Below, piece after piece: positions 33,301 to 44,714 of a stretch of DNA of 64,000 bases (position 1 is the stretch's first letter; each line of letters begins with the position of its first letter). The DNA lies in NCBI GenBank assembly GCA_034406715.1, contig CP137871.1:992001-1056000 (forward strand), read 5' to 3'. Under the pieces are notes generated by a model, which did no database searches, was not told the DNA's origin, and saw only the letters and a list, made by a program, of their open reading frames with translations. A program made the position numbers and the translations under genes. Origin of the DNA: Rhodotorula mucilaginosa. Taxonomy: Eukaryota > Basidiomycota > Microbotryomycetes > Sporidiobolales > Sporidiobolaceae.

Positions 33301-33792
33301 GCTTCAGCGAGCGCCGCTCGTGACCTGCAGACGAAGGCTTGCGTTAGTAACATCCTAACGGCTCAGCAGGAGTGGAAAAGAGACGCACGCCGACATCCCC
33401 TTCTTGTCGAGCCGGGTCAGGAAATCGGCGCCATCCACATCCGCCAGATCCTCGTCGACATCCATCCCAGCGTCCAGCTCCTCGTCCTCGCCATAGCTAG
33501 CATCGTCGTCCTCCTCGTCTGCACTAGAATCGCCCGCGTGGACGTCGTCCTCGTCGTCGTCTCCTGCCCCTCCATTCCGTCTCTTCTTGCGCTGCCCGGC
33601 GCCGCCAACCTCTGGAATCGGGATGTACGCCGGTCCTTTGCCCTTCCTGTCCTTCTTGGCGATCGACTTGGCCGATTTCTGTTTCTCTGGCTTGACCGTG
33701 TTCCTGTTCGGAGCACCGCCGCCGCCGCTCGACTTTTGCCGCTTCGCGCCGGCGGTCGGCTTGGACGAGGCCGCGCGTTTCTTGCCCGGCAT
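30366..33792 (-). CDS. NOC3: Nucleolar complex protein 3 (ribosome biogenesis)
   Basis: Six exons: 33792-33389, 33324-32331, 32249-32095, 32023-31884, 31813-30959, 30886-30366 (1022 aa). With Noc2, Noc3 escorts pre-60S particles from nucleolus to nucleoplasm; in yeast it also has a replication-licensing role. The N-terminus is basic (nuclear). A ~250-residue region is strongly acidic with Asp/Glu/Ser runs. The Noc3 core follows: REEIADLGREA, LLRRLLSLCGPKFHSSSAAR, YRIRELSEAEREVQVSQLV, WENGLVSTYKKFLEICAAEV. Then comes the CBF/Mak21-type helical region (DAVIYLFQHDTTTTAFNSLH, LLFALYFRIVKLDYRSPLLP, NIDFFRDLLECLKGIVYRG). A lysine-rich insert (KGRKGGKAKEAMSKKGSKKA) interrupts it. The YRIR-VS-LV block separates Noc3 from Noc1/Mak21. 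Confidence 0.93.
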
Positions 33793-33988
33793 CGTTGAAA
33801 AGCTGGTGCTGACTCGAGTCTAGCGGGTCACAGGTACAGCAAGTTGTAGAGGAGCACGTGTTGAAGCAAGCAAAAGAGCTTGGACGAGGCGGTGCAGGCG
33901 AGGGACGCTTATCCCCACGGATTTTGGTTATATGCTCAAATCGCGTATAATATTCACACAGAGCTATACAGTTAGATCCCCCACCCCC

Positions 33989-35692
33989 TTATCGTTCCGG
34001 TGCGTTCAACACCCGTTCCCACTTGCCGAGCGTCTCGGTCTCGCGTCCCTTGGTGTAAAGCGCCTCGACGAGCTCCGTCTCGATCCACACCTCGCCGAGC
34101 GTCTCGAGTTTTGCATGCGGGTCCGCATCGGACGCCGAGATGAGCTTGTGCGCGATCGCGTCTTGGACGGATAGAGTCGACGCGGGCGACAAGGTGTAGG
34201 TGATCGAGAGGGACGAATGGGCGCCGCCGTACGCTCGCGAGATACCTGCGGACGGCAAGGAACGCACTGCTCAGCAAGATGCAGTGGTAACACAAAGTAG
34301 CGGAGGAAAGAACTACGCACCGGTATCGATCAGGAGGATCTTGCCGTCGCACCTACTCAGGATCCCTTCAAACTGCGGCGTGTGCCCCTGAATGAGGTGC
34401 CGCACCCTGAGCACCTCGCACGCCTTCTCGGCGCGTTCACAGATCTCGTCTTCGTCCTCGAGCGCCCAATCGCGGTTCCACATCGGCCCGCGCTCGCTCC
34501 AAAACTCGCGCTGCTCGGCGGGTGCGGTGCGCGGGAGTCCGAGCGGTGCGTGGCCCGGGACGGCGAGCAGGGAAGCGAGCAGTTCGTGGCCTATGCGGTT
34601 CATCTCCGAGATGGGCTGATCATGCGGTAGCGAGGCGAGGTACTCGGGCGTGATGCCGCCGTGGACGAATGACGCCGCCGCGAGCCGGAACGGGTTCGCG
34701 ACCGCGTCGAACGACGGCGAGACGTGCGGGTCGCCGACGAACCGCCGGTCGGAGGAACCTCGCGGCGTCTTGGGCAGCACCGGCGCCTGGACCGCGAACG
34801 AGGCCGGGAAGTCGTCGTCGGCAATCAAGTAGGGCACGCGGGCCGTGATGCTGTAGTTGGTGCGGAACTCTTGGCCGATCCAACCTGTCGAGAAGGCCTC
34901 GCGGCGGTTCCGCTCTCCTCCGAAAGAGGCAATGTCTTCTTTCGTCACGTAGCGCCAGTCTGTGCGGAGGGGGAGGGGGGGGGGGGAGTCGAGATTAGCT
35001 CGAATCTTTTGTGCGACTCGGGTGGCAAGATGGTGGCCGACTTGCCACCGAGAGAGTTCATGAGCTCGTGGTTGCCGAGCAGAGAGACGAGGGCGCCACC
35101 AGCGGCTTCTGCCTGCGGCCTCAGGGTCTGAAAGAAGCGGTAGATGGCGATCGTGTCGGGTCCGCGGTCGACGATATCTGTCAGATTTCCGCGTGGCGCC
35201 CGCGCGCGTGTCAGCTGAGCCGGCTTGCGGAGTTAGCAGAGATGCTTTCGTACGAGCCTTACCTCCAGTTTGCACGAGGATGTCTTGCCCTCCGATCCAG
35301 TGCCCGCGCAAGTCGACGAGTTGAGCGCGCCGGAGGATCTGCATCAAGGCTGCTAGGTCGCCGTGCACGTCTCCTGCGAGCGAGGTTACGACGGAGTTGA
35401 GTACGATGACATCTCGAGTGCGTAGGGGGACGACAGGGTGCGCACCGACTGCAATGATGCGCTGCTGGATTGTCCTCGACGAGGCCTCGTTCCTTGCGCC
35501 GCCCGACGTCAAAGCGCTCCCCCTTTCTCCCACTTGATTGACGAGGGCTGGCGTCGGTGCAAGTTTTGATGATTTGGAACTTGATGCATGCTCCGGGACT
35601 GGGTCTTTGTGGTTGCGCGAGAGAGAGAACAATCCGACAAAGACGAGGAGCGTGAGGAGCAAGAGCGGACGATTTGAGCCGGCGACGGGCAT
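33989..35692 (-). CDS. Membrane-anchored metallophosphatase (Shewanella-like phosphatase type)
   Basis: Exons 35692-35263, 35177-35046, 34959-34321, 34245-33989 (485 aa). An N-terminal hydrophobic segment (RPLLLLTLLVFVGLFSL) predicts a signal anchor, with the enzyme lumenal or outside. All PPP metal-binding motifs are present: GDVHGD, GDIVDRGPD, GNHELMNSLGDWRYV, FVHGGI and QGHTPQFEG. The GDWRY and GWIGQEFRTNYS blocks resemble fungal proteins of the Shewanella-like/bacterial PPP group rather than PP1/PP2A. Intron 2 (35045-34960) is best read as a GC-AG intron: donor GCAAGT keeps the conserved LGDWRY, whereas the alternative GT two bases upstream... shifts the splice and drops the glycine. The acceptor is preceded by a long C-run. 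Substrate not inferable. Confidence 0.88.
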
Positions 35693-36205
35693 CTTTGCGG
35701 TGGTGCGGGGTGCCGATGCGCGCCCTTGTATATGATGGCTCCCTCTATGGTCTTGTCTGCAGCCCAGCGCACTGAGAGTGAATGTGAGCGAGTCCAACGT
35801 GAGGAAGCGAGACTTTGACGACGACGTTTCACTCGACACTTGATCGGTGAGTTTGGCTGGAGAGCGAGTGCACGCTCTCAAGCGTCTGATCTGCGCATCC
35901 CCATTCTGTGACTCTGTACTGACTCTGCTCGCCTTGACGAGCTGCAGCCGCCGTCTCTCTTAGATCGAACTACATCATCAGCTTCTCCGTCTCTCTCTAG
36001 ACTCTTCGTGGTGCGTTCTACTTGTCCGAATGCATTCGAGTCGCTGCTCAGGAACCGGCAACTTGCAACAACCCGAGGCGAGAGCGGTCCCCTCGGCGTC
36101 GGCGAGCCAGGCAGCCCATCTCGCCTCGCCTCGCCGTCTATGCACATCTCGAGCTGCGCCGGGAGAGCATGCATATTGACTCTGATGACTCGAACGTAGC
36201 CCACC
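35693..36205. promoter_or_regulatory. Divergent promoter region, metallophosphatase / SVF1
   Basis: 513 bp between opposed starts. No clear TATA box or known site; open frames here are shadows. Confidence 0.4.
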
Positions 36206-37774
36206 ATGTCTTGGTTCGGCTCTTCGACTACATCCGGACCCAACATCCACCCCGTCCAGACCACCTTTTCCGACCCGAACGCCCTCTTTGGGCCCCTCAA
36301 AGTAAAGGACCTCGAGTGGAACTGCGGCGGAGGAATCAACACCGAGACCCAGGTCCGTTCCTCTCGCCCTCTTTCGTCATAACCGACAACTGACATCCGC
36401 TCCGCGCCCTCCCGTCAGACGTGGTACGCCACCACCAAGGATGGCTCGGTCATCATGTGCCAGATCATCCACTCGAGCGTAGGGTACGCAACAGTCTTCT
36501 TTCCGACCTGTCCAATGCGGTCACTGACCTCGCCTCTCGATTCCGCGCTCCGCAGCCTCCTGTGGCCCAACATCCAGGTGCGTCAACCCGTCCAGTTTCT
36601 CGAGCGTCGCGGTGCGGGACTCATGCGCGAATCTCTTCCCATAGGTCACCTTCCGGTTATGCAACCCCAAGACCAACACCAACGTCTGGAAGTCGGTCAG
36701 CGTGACCAACTTCAAAGTCCAGTCGGACAAGCGGTCGTGCAAGTCGGACCAGATCACGGTCACGATGGACCCGACCAACGGCAACAAGTACACGATCCAG
36801 GCCAAGTACGACGAGGGCGTCCAGATCTCGATCGAGTACGAGCGCGTCGCCGACGGCTTCAAGATCGGAGACAGTCCCCGCGGCGGCTTCACCTATTTCG
36901 GTCAGCTGAGCAGCAAACCCGCGCCGAGCGGTGACGCGCCCGACTATGCCGCCGGCGGAGACGGCTACGCGATCCACCGCATCTGGCCTCGCTGCAACGT
37001 GAGCGGGATCGTCCGCGTCGGCAACGACGTCCAGGACCTCGAAGGCGCCCGCGGCGTCTTTATCCACGCGATCCAAGGGCTCCGGCCCAACTTGCTCGCC
37101 GCCAACTGGAACTTTGCCAATTTCCAATCGGTCGGCAAAGAAGGCGAAGAGGCCGTCTCGCTCATCATGATGGAGTTTACCTCGACGCCGCAGTACGGTT
37201 CCAAGACGGTCAACATTGGTTCGGTCGTCGTCGGCGACAAACTCGTCGCCGTCACGGCCGGCGGGTCCGGTGTCGTCGGCGGCTCCAACGTCACCCACGT
37301 CGACCCGATCAAGGACGCCGAGACCGACTATGACGCCCCCTCGGCGCTCAAGTTTAGCTGGGAGGCGACCCGCCTCGAGGACGGCAAGCCCGCCGCCGGT
37401 GGCAACGCCAAGGTGCACGCCTTGGTGCACATGGACCTCGTCGAAGAGAAGGAGACGTACAAGACCAAAGGGCTCGTCGAAAAGGTCGACGTGCTCGGTC
37501 AGATCCCGTACCTGATCCGCAAGTTTGTCAACTATGCCGCCGGCACCAAACCTTACATCTACACCGTGCGTGCCCCACAAGGTTTCTTTCTTCTTTCTGC
37601 TCCCTTTGTCGCACTTCGCTGATCCCTTCGCTCTCTGCCTTGTCTCGCCGTTTGTGCCTCCTTCAGTGGCTCAACCCGGTCAAGGCGTCCATCACCCTCG
37701 GCGACGGCTCCGAGACCAAGACGATCGACGTCGACGGCTACGTCTTTAGCGAGTTCTCCGCGATCTCAAAGTAG
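36206..37774 (+). CDS. SVF1: Survival factor Svf1-like protein
   Basis: Five exons: 36206-36352, 36419-36483, 36556-36577, 36645-37565, 37667-37774 (420 aa). Svf1 is needed for survival under oxidative and cold stress in yeast and has been linked to ceramide transport and sphingolipid balance. The family signature is present from the start: NALFGPLKVKDLEWNCGGGI, TWYATTKDGSVIMCQIIHSS, LLWPNIQVTFRLCNPKTNTN. In the middle are YFGQLSSKP and IHRIWPRCNVSGIV; the lipocalin-like C-terminal half includes GSKTVNIGSVVVGDKLVAVT and SALKFSWEATRLEDGKP. A 22-nt exon 3 encodes only LLWPNIQ. Convergent with the C2-domain gene. Confidence 0.94.
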
Positions 37775-38142
37775 AACCAACCCACCCCTTTATGTCTATG
37801 CGCGGTTTCCGCATTCGAGATTCAAGTCAAGTAGACTCCAGCCTCTCTCTCTCTTCCCGGCCCCCGCCCCTATTCAAGCTGTCCTTTTCTTGCTCGCGGA
37901 CTACTGCACCGCGAGTTTAGGGGGGGCGAAGCGGTTATGCATGTCCCCCATATCGATTGTAACATCTGCGCTCGTCAAGTCATCGTATTCCGCCGTCCTA
38001 ACTCGACCTGCACCGAATCTCAGGGAACGTTATATCCTCCATCTGCCAGCTTTGTAAAACTCTTCCATTCGGGCTGCACGCGATTGCGCAAGGGAAAGAG
38101 CGGAAAAGAGGGATGAATTGTCTATTTAAGAGAGCGAAGCCG
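37775..38142. other. Convergent intergenic region
   Basis: 368 bp between the 3' ends of SVF1 and the C2 gene; CT-rich after SVF1, otherwise unremarkable. Presumed terminators. Confidence 0.35.
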
Positions 38143-40290
38143 CTACATCTGACCGTGCGACTGTCCTCCATACACCATAGGCGGTTGTCCATAGAATGGG
38201 CCGCCGCTCGTCGTCGCAGAAGAGGAGAGAGGAGGCGGAGCAGACACAGGTGGTTGAGGTAGCGGAGGTCGGCCGGACGAGCTCTGCTCTTGCCCGTACT
38301 GCTGCGGGGGGTGGTGATGCGGTTGCGACGCGACCTCGTATGCGTGCGGGTCGTATGAATATCGTGGGTCCGGCGCGTACGCTGGAGTTTCGGTGCGCAA
38401 GGACGGTGGAGGTGGTGGAGGCGAAAAGACCGGCGCCGCTTGGTACTGGTGGAGAGATGGAGGTTGAGGAGGCACAGGTGGAGGCGGGAGTTGGCCGTAG
38501 AGGTGCTGCTGATGGTGCCCGAGAGAGGGTGGAGGAGGTAGCGACGGCTGCCCGTAGTGGTTGGGATACGGGTGTGACGGCGGCGGAGGTGGAGGTGGAG
38601 CGGCGTAGGGAGCGGCTTGCGAACTCGAATGAGGTAGCGTCCCATGCGAAGCCGAGCCGGCGAGTGGCTGCTGCGGCTGCGGCTGCTGCCAATACGGGGA
38701 ACCCGTCGGTGGGATCGGTGGCACGGGCGGTGGAGGATAAGGCGAGGGAGCGGAATTTGTCGAGTAGGCAACGGGAGGAGCGTACGCGCCGTGCAAGGGT
38801 GGTGCCGAATCGTGATGGTAAGGGCTGGGGGCCACAGGCGGTGCCGTCGCCGGATACGCTGCGCGAGGAGGCATCATCAGCGAGGAGTACAGTCAAAGTT
38901 ACGAGGGAGCTGCCGGCTTACTGTAATGGCCGTATTGCCCTTCTTGCAGCGGAAGCGGAGTTTGGCCGAATTCGTTCGCAGGAGGCAACGAAGGCGGTGG
39001 AGGCGGAGCATAGCCTCCGTAGTGGTGATGCTGAGCAGGTGCCCCGTACTGGTATTGCTGCTGTGGCGGGGGTGGTTGATACGAAGCGAAGGAGGCGGCA
39101 CTCGTGGCCGAAAGAGGCGGGTTCGAGACGGGCGGGACCGGCAGCGGTGGTCTCGACAGTGATATGGTCGAAACCGAGCTGGTGAGCGGAGCGACATCGG
39201 GATCTGGATAATCGGCGGCGAGCTCTGTCGGCACTGGAACGAACTGCGCGAAGAAGAGAATATCAGTCATTGCGAAGACAAGCCAAGATTGGACCGGCCT
39301 CGGCTCGGCACGCACCGGACGACCTTGCGAGGTGGATCCCGAGACTACTGATGCAGCTGGCGTTTTGATCGAGGTCGAAGGTGCTCCCGACTCCCACTCT
39401 TCCGTACCAGTATCGCTGCCGGAACGATCCTCGACGCGAGAACCGGCTCCGCCGTAGGCTGTTCCGCTGCGGGAAGGCGAGCCGTTCGATGCTCGTCGAC
39501 TGCGGTGCGGTCGCGGCGGTTCCTACGAGACACTCAGTCAGCGTACCGAAACTGGTCCGGCATCTGCTGGCTACGGGAAATGCACCGCAGAAGAATCGTC
39601 ACTCACATTCGAATACCACGTCAACTCCAAGTAGACCTCGCCAGCGTACCGCCCTTTCCGTTCCAGTTGGACCCAGTCTGCGCCAGTCATAACGGAACCA
39701 GTTGGGTCAGCTGCGGCCTAGCACGGGTCCACTTGCTGGCGTCAAAAGAAGAACGCACTGTCGTATTTTCCCTTTTGGATGGTCTCCTCGATGTCGAGTT
39801 CTCCTTCACCGATGAGCTTCGGATCCCGCGCGTCGTCCGCCCAGCAAGCAACTTTGAGAACTCGTTTGCCCGCGGCGCAGGTCGAGATGACCGGGGTACC
39901 GAGCGAATGCTTCGACAGTCGTTTCTCGAGTTTGACGCCAGTGGCCGAGACGTCGGACCCTTGCGACGTACTCGGCGCCATGGCAGGAGCAGGGAGGACA
40001 CCTCCCTTGTGCGTCACGATGGCAGACTCGGGCGTGAGCTGCTCTTTCCCTCCGAGCCCGTCCTTGAGGATCTCGAACCGGAACTCTGCGTCCCATTCTG
40101 GCTGCTGTCCTCCCCGCTCGATCGTGTCGGTCCGCTTCTTGTGCAAGCCGTACGTGATCGTACAGTACGGGTTCTGTTTGCCGATGCGAACGCGGTTCGG
40201 GAGGTTTTTGGCCCGCAACACGATGACGATGAGCGTCCCGAGGAGGCGTTCCTGCGACGTCGGAGACGGCGGGGGCGGCACTTGCACCAT
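38143..40290 (-). CDS. C2-domain cytokinesis protein (Inn1/Fic1-like)
   Basis: Five exons: 40290-39759, 39677-39607, 39522-39316, 39243-38922, 38858-38143 (615 aa). The N-terminal ~200 residues form a C2 domain of the ingression type: ERLLGTLIVIVLRAKNLPNR, VRIGKQNPYCTITYGLHKKR, EWDAEFRFEILKD, LKVACWADDARDPKLIGEGE, WVQLERKGRYAGEVYLELTW. The remaining ~400 residues are dominated by Pro, Tyr, Gln and His with many PxxP and PPPPP stretches, as in Inn1 (budding yeast) and Fic1 (fission yeast). There the tail binds SH3 domains of F-BAR proteins such as Hof1/Cdc15 at the contractile ring. Assignment rests on this two-part layout and the C2 sequence. Confidence 0.85.
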
Positions 40291-40874
40291 GACAGCGGAG
40301 ACTCCAAGCTGCTCTGGTACTTGGGCTGTTTCCGCGTCTTCCTGCGGCTGTTGTTACCGTGAGGCGGACTTGGAGAGAAGCGACACGAGCACCGGTCTTC
40401 CGGCTGGCGGGTTACAGCGTAGGAAGCCGCAATCTGCAAAGAGAGGTCAGCCCGGCGCAGTGCGAGCTGATAGACTTCCGCCCGCTCACCGTCTCTCTCC
40501 GTAGGCTCGCCTAGTCAACGCTGTACGCGAGCGAGACGCGTTCGCTCAACGGACACGAGAGCAGCCGGGGCGAGCAGACTCGGACAAGCTCGCCGGGCTG
40601 AGCGGGTTCGCTGGGCACGTGGAGATGGCGGTCACTGGGAGTGCGTTCGGTCTGAAAGGCGTCAGAGCCGCGGCTCTACGAGGTTTCTCAACGGCGGATT
40701 CCAAGACGAGGTGGCGGTGCAGCAACTTCTCTCCACGGAGTTTACAGTCAAATATAAGCCAGGGTATTGTGACACGAAAAAGGATGCGGCTACACAATGC
40801 ATGGGTGAACAAACAAAGAGGAGTCTTACACGTCGTACTTCTTGCAGGATCGGGTGAAAGTCGGTTGGACTGCG
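40291..40874. other. Intergenic between minus-strand genes
   Basis: 584 bp upstream of the Inn1-like gene and 3' of the GH20 gene. No supported feature. Confidence 0.35.
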
Positions 40875-43800
40875 TCACACGTACTGCGGCCGACTGCAGC
40901 GAGCGTAGTCGAGCATGAGGAAGCACCCCTGGTTCGGGTAAATGACCTGCGAAGGAACAACGCGCGTCAGGGATCGCGCGCCAAAGCAGATTGCGAAACA
41001 GCTGGGAGGGAGGGTTCGCCACTCCGCCCTCTCGAGTCGGGACGCACCTCAAGTTCGACCTCGAGTTCCTCCAGCTTGGTCACACTCGAGTTGTCAACGT
41101 CCAGGTACGCGATCAGACGATCGTGCATCGTCTCGAGACGGCTCTGCAGGCCGCCGTAGCGCAAGTCGAGGACTTCCCAGCCAAAGGGTTTGTACGTCGA
41201 GAACCAGTTCTCGCTGTGAATCAAAGGATGCGTAAATCAACGACTCTTCATCGCGAGATTGCCATCAGCACGGTCGCCGAACGCACCGATGTTGCGCATG
41301 CAGTTTTTTTACGAGAGCGCGCAAGCGGCTCATCCGGCTGAGGGGACCCGCCCCGCCGAGCGCCTCGAGCTCTTCCCGGTCGTCGCTCTTGTATGCCGCG
41401 ACGAGCCGCTGACGCAAGTGGCACTTCAAGCTGAGCACGCTCGCGAGGAGGTACGGCAACCGCAACCGGTGGTTCATCGGCACGTCGTCGAGCGAGTGCG
41501 GCGTCGAGACTCGCGACATGGTGCTGACTTCGGAAGAGAGCGCTTGCTCGAGGTAGGTCGCAAGGTGAGAGTAGTGCGACTCGAGGTCGTAAGTGCGGTC
41601 GTACTGCGGAGAGAGGAAGGAAAAGAACGGTTCTGTTGCGGTAGTGCAGAGAGAGTTGTCAGCTACCGGCCTCTGTCCTTGCGCCTCGGCACGAGACGGA
41701 AACTAGTCACCCTCCCAGAGCAGGAACTTGGCCAGATTCGGGCAGTAATGCGTCTTTGCGTCGATCGGCTGCGTCTCCGGCTGGGTGTCGCTGTGGAGAA
41801 GCGGCGTGAGCGTCTGTCTTCGGGAAGCGACTCTCACCGTGCCCCTCCCCCTGGACGTACTCGAGTTTGCTCGCATAGATGTAGTCGTCAAGGTCCGCGC
41901 CGACGATACCGTCAAACTTGCGTCGCAGCAGGGTCGCGTCGACCTCGTCCACGTCTCGAGCGGTGTAGGCGTGTTCGGCTTGGTACAGCATGCCGGGCAG
42001 GGCCGAGTAGAAGTCAAACTCGTTGCCTTCGTCTCCCCAGATTGTGGTCATGACGCTGGAGGAGCAGTGTAATGTCAAGACTTGACAGCTTGTCGCAGCA
42101 TTCGGCACAGGAAGAAAAGAGAGGAACATACTTCTTGACACCGGCCGAAGCAGCCTTGCTCGCCTTCATATTCGCTCGAACCGTCGCAAAGGTGAAGGGA
42201 AGAGCAGTCCAAAAGCTATGCGCGGGGGAACCTCCGAGTCAGCCTCTGCGCGGTAACAAGCATGTGGTTCCGCCCGAGCGAGCAGACTCACCGACTCCAA
42301 GTCCAAACCCCGCTCGCCATCCATGGCGCCTTGCCTGCAAGTTGCCAATGCTGCTTGATCTTGGCTTCGTATGGAGCCGAAATTGTGTGGTAGTAGCTGC
42401 AAGGCAGCAGCCGCTCATGTTAGCGCGAGGCGTTCTTGAGCCGCAGGCTAGCGCAAAGCGGATAGCCCGAGACCGAGAGGAACATGACTTGCTCCCAAAA
42501 GACGGTATCGATGCCTTCCGGGATGGAGTCGGCGAGTTCTGCGGTGACGACCGAGTGCGGGTCGTAGTACCCGGAAAGCTGATTGTTCTTCGCTGGGAGG
42601 CAGAAGAGCACTGCAGAAAAACAGCTGTCAGCGAAAGGCGCCTTGAGACTCCGAACGACCCGCAAGTCAGCTCACTGTCGGACCAGATCATCGGGTTGAG
42701 CCCGTGTGACCGGCAGATCTCGTTCACTTTGCGCAAGTGTGCCGTAAACTGCAAGAAAGGGGTACAATCAGTTCTGTCCCTTATCCGCAACTTAACCCGA
42801 GAAGCCGGTTGCGGTACAGCCATCAAGTATAAGGTGGGAGAAAGCGCAGACTGACGACCTGGGTAGAATCCTTGTAGCCGAAGATCTGTCGATACCGCCC
42901 TTCGCTCACGCCGTGCGCCTCGTCCATGCCGATGTGAATCCGTTTCGAGCGCAACGGACCAGAGATGGCGCTGATCATCTGCGAGCACACCGGATGCGTC
43001 AGGCTCCTGTGCGACCCACGTAGAAGAGATGGGCGCAAAGAGTGCAGGACAGTCGCCAGAAGTAGAGGGCTCACCTTCTCGATAAACTTGTACGTTTCCT
43101 CCGACTCGGCCAGCAGTACTTCAGGCGTGTCGCGCAGCTGACCGTATCGAGGCCATTGAAGCATTTGACCGCTGAGATGGGATTGGCTGCCATCAGCCTG
43201 GCGCCGAGACGTGCGGGTCTCGGTGGAAGGAGCACGACCGTGCTCACAGATGACCCAACGTCTGGATGCAGGCGATCACCTCGATGCCCCTGTAGAATAT
43301 AGTAGTGTGAGCTGGATCCCAACGAGAATGGGCGAAGGATCCAGCTTTCGCCCGGAGCTGTCGCCCAAAGTACGGACGACCGCCACTCACAAAGCATAGG
43401 CGTAGTCGTCAATCTCGCGCAGTTCGGCTTCGGTGTACGGCCCGCGGAAGTAACCTGAGAAGATTGAGTTCGTCAAAACCGCCGATCTGATCCATGCACG
43501 CTGTCCGACACCATGCGCGACGAGAGCACGCAAAGCCAAGATCAAGCAGAAACGCACCGAAGAAAGGCTCGCCCGGAATAGTATAGGTGTCTTCGCAGTA
43601 GAGCTGATGCCGCTGCGGAGTCAATGGGGTTCTCAGGTACGCCACTAGACAAGGCGCACCTGCAGCATATTCGAGCCCATGAGGGCCAAGTGGCGCAGGA
43701 GCGTCTTGACGCTTTCCACCCTGAGGACCCCGTTCCGCGAGCAGTCAATCATGACTCTGTAGAGGTAGGCTATACATGTCAGACACCGGTGAACATGAAA

Positions 43801-44714
43801 GGTTGACAGCGGAGCGCGGTTGGGAAACCGGCTGGCTGAGAAAGGCAGCTTTGGCGTACCCGACCGTCTCGAACAAGCACTGCTCGTCCCTCCTGAGCTG
43901 CTCTCCCACTTTTCCACTCCAGTGCACCTCTCGCGTCGCCGTCTCCGCCGCGCCAGTCTCCTGACTGTCGAGTTTCGCTTCTGTTTCCGCTTTTTCCGGT
44001 GGCGTGTCTTCCTGCATCGGATCTGGAGCAGGCGAGTCGGAGTGAGTGCGCCGGTTCGACGGGGCGTCGGTGGATGCATCCGAGGTTGGCGAGAAGGTGA
44101 CGAGGCTGCGCGTGATGGCGAGGACGTGACCAAGGCCACGGAATGCTGCAAGCACCGACGAGAGAAAAGTCAGGGATGTTCGTAGTCGGCGTCCGTCCCG
44201 CCCGCAGCACTCGACGGCATGAGAGACTTACCTTCGATCGGCCTGTTGTACGAAACGGTGACGACAAAGTCTTGTCCCGGTTCGACGGCCGTAAAATCAT
44301 CGGCGGAGCAATCAATCTTCACCGCGCCTGGCGACATCTGCTCCTCGTGGCGGAACCTGCAGTCCGAGTCACAGTCAGCATTTCGCCATCTTGTCATGAG
44401 CCTGCTAGAGCGGGCACTGACCGTACGAGCCAAGTCGTCCCACTGACCCCACCTTGAGCGCCATGACGTTGTTGCTCCTGTCCGTCCTGCTCTAGCACGC
44501 GTACATTGTTCCTAATCGCCGTCCGCGCAAGTTCTTTGACCCCTTCAGCAATCTCCTGTGGCAACTCGTGTGCGTACACGACGAGCTGTATACTCGAAAC
44601 AGAGGCGCGCCCGAGAGAGCGAGACGAGGCGGTCCGACTGGGTCCGGGAGGGCGGATCTGGAGCGCAGCAGGGAGCGCCTGCGTGAGCGAAGCGATCGGA
44701 GACGCTTCAGCCAT
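40875..44714 (-). CDS. GH20 beta-N-acetylhexosaminidase, HexD-like
   Basis: Eighteen exons: 44714-44422, 44356-44232, 44145-43860, 43756-43660, 43603-43558, 43454-43391, 43289-43248, 43171-43075, 42978-42856, 42748-42676, 42610-42493, 42396-42292, 42215-42132, 42055-41861, 41790-41711, 41632-41287, 41213-41048, 40946-40875 (803 aa). The GH20 barrel shows VMIDCSRNGVLRVESVKTLL, LALMGSNMLQLYCEDTYTIP, EIDDYAYALGIEVIACIQTL, and the catalytic Asp region RSKRIHIGMDEAHGVSEGRY. Also present are LNPMIWSDM and VFWDYYHTISAPYEA. The layout resembles cytosolic hexosaminidase D and its fungal relatives, and no signal peptide is visible. Intron 11 (42492-42397) is best explained by a GC donor (GCAAGT), which alone restores VFWDYYH. 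Cleaves terminal GalNAc/GlcNAc from small glycoconjugates in known members. Confidence 0.9.

Noticed and set aside
34975-34986. G12 run taken as a possible assembly error
   Set aside because: It falls in an intron as a pyrimidine tract, and the flanking exons are in frame, so there is no sign of error.
38196-39185. 330-codon plus-strand open frame
   Set aside because: Exact antisense of the Pro-rich tail of the Inn1-like gene; Arg/Ala/Glu composition is a by-product of Pro codons.
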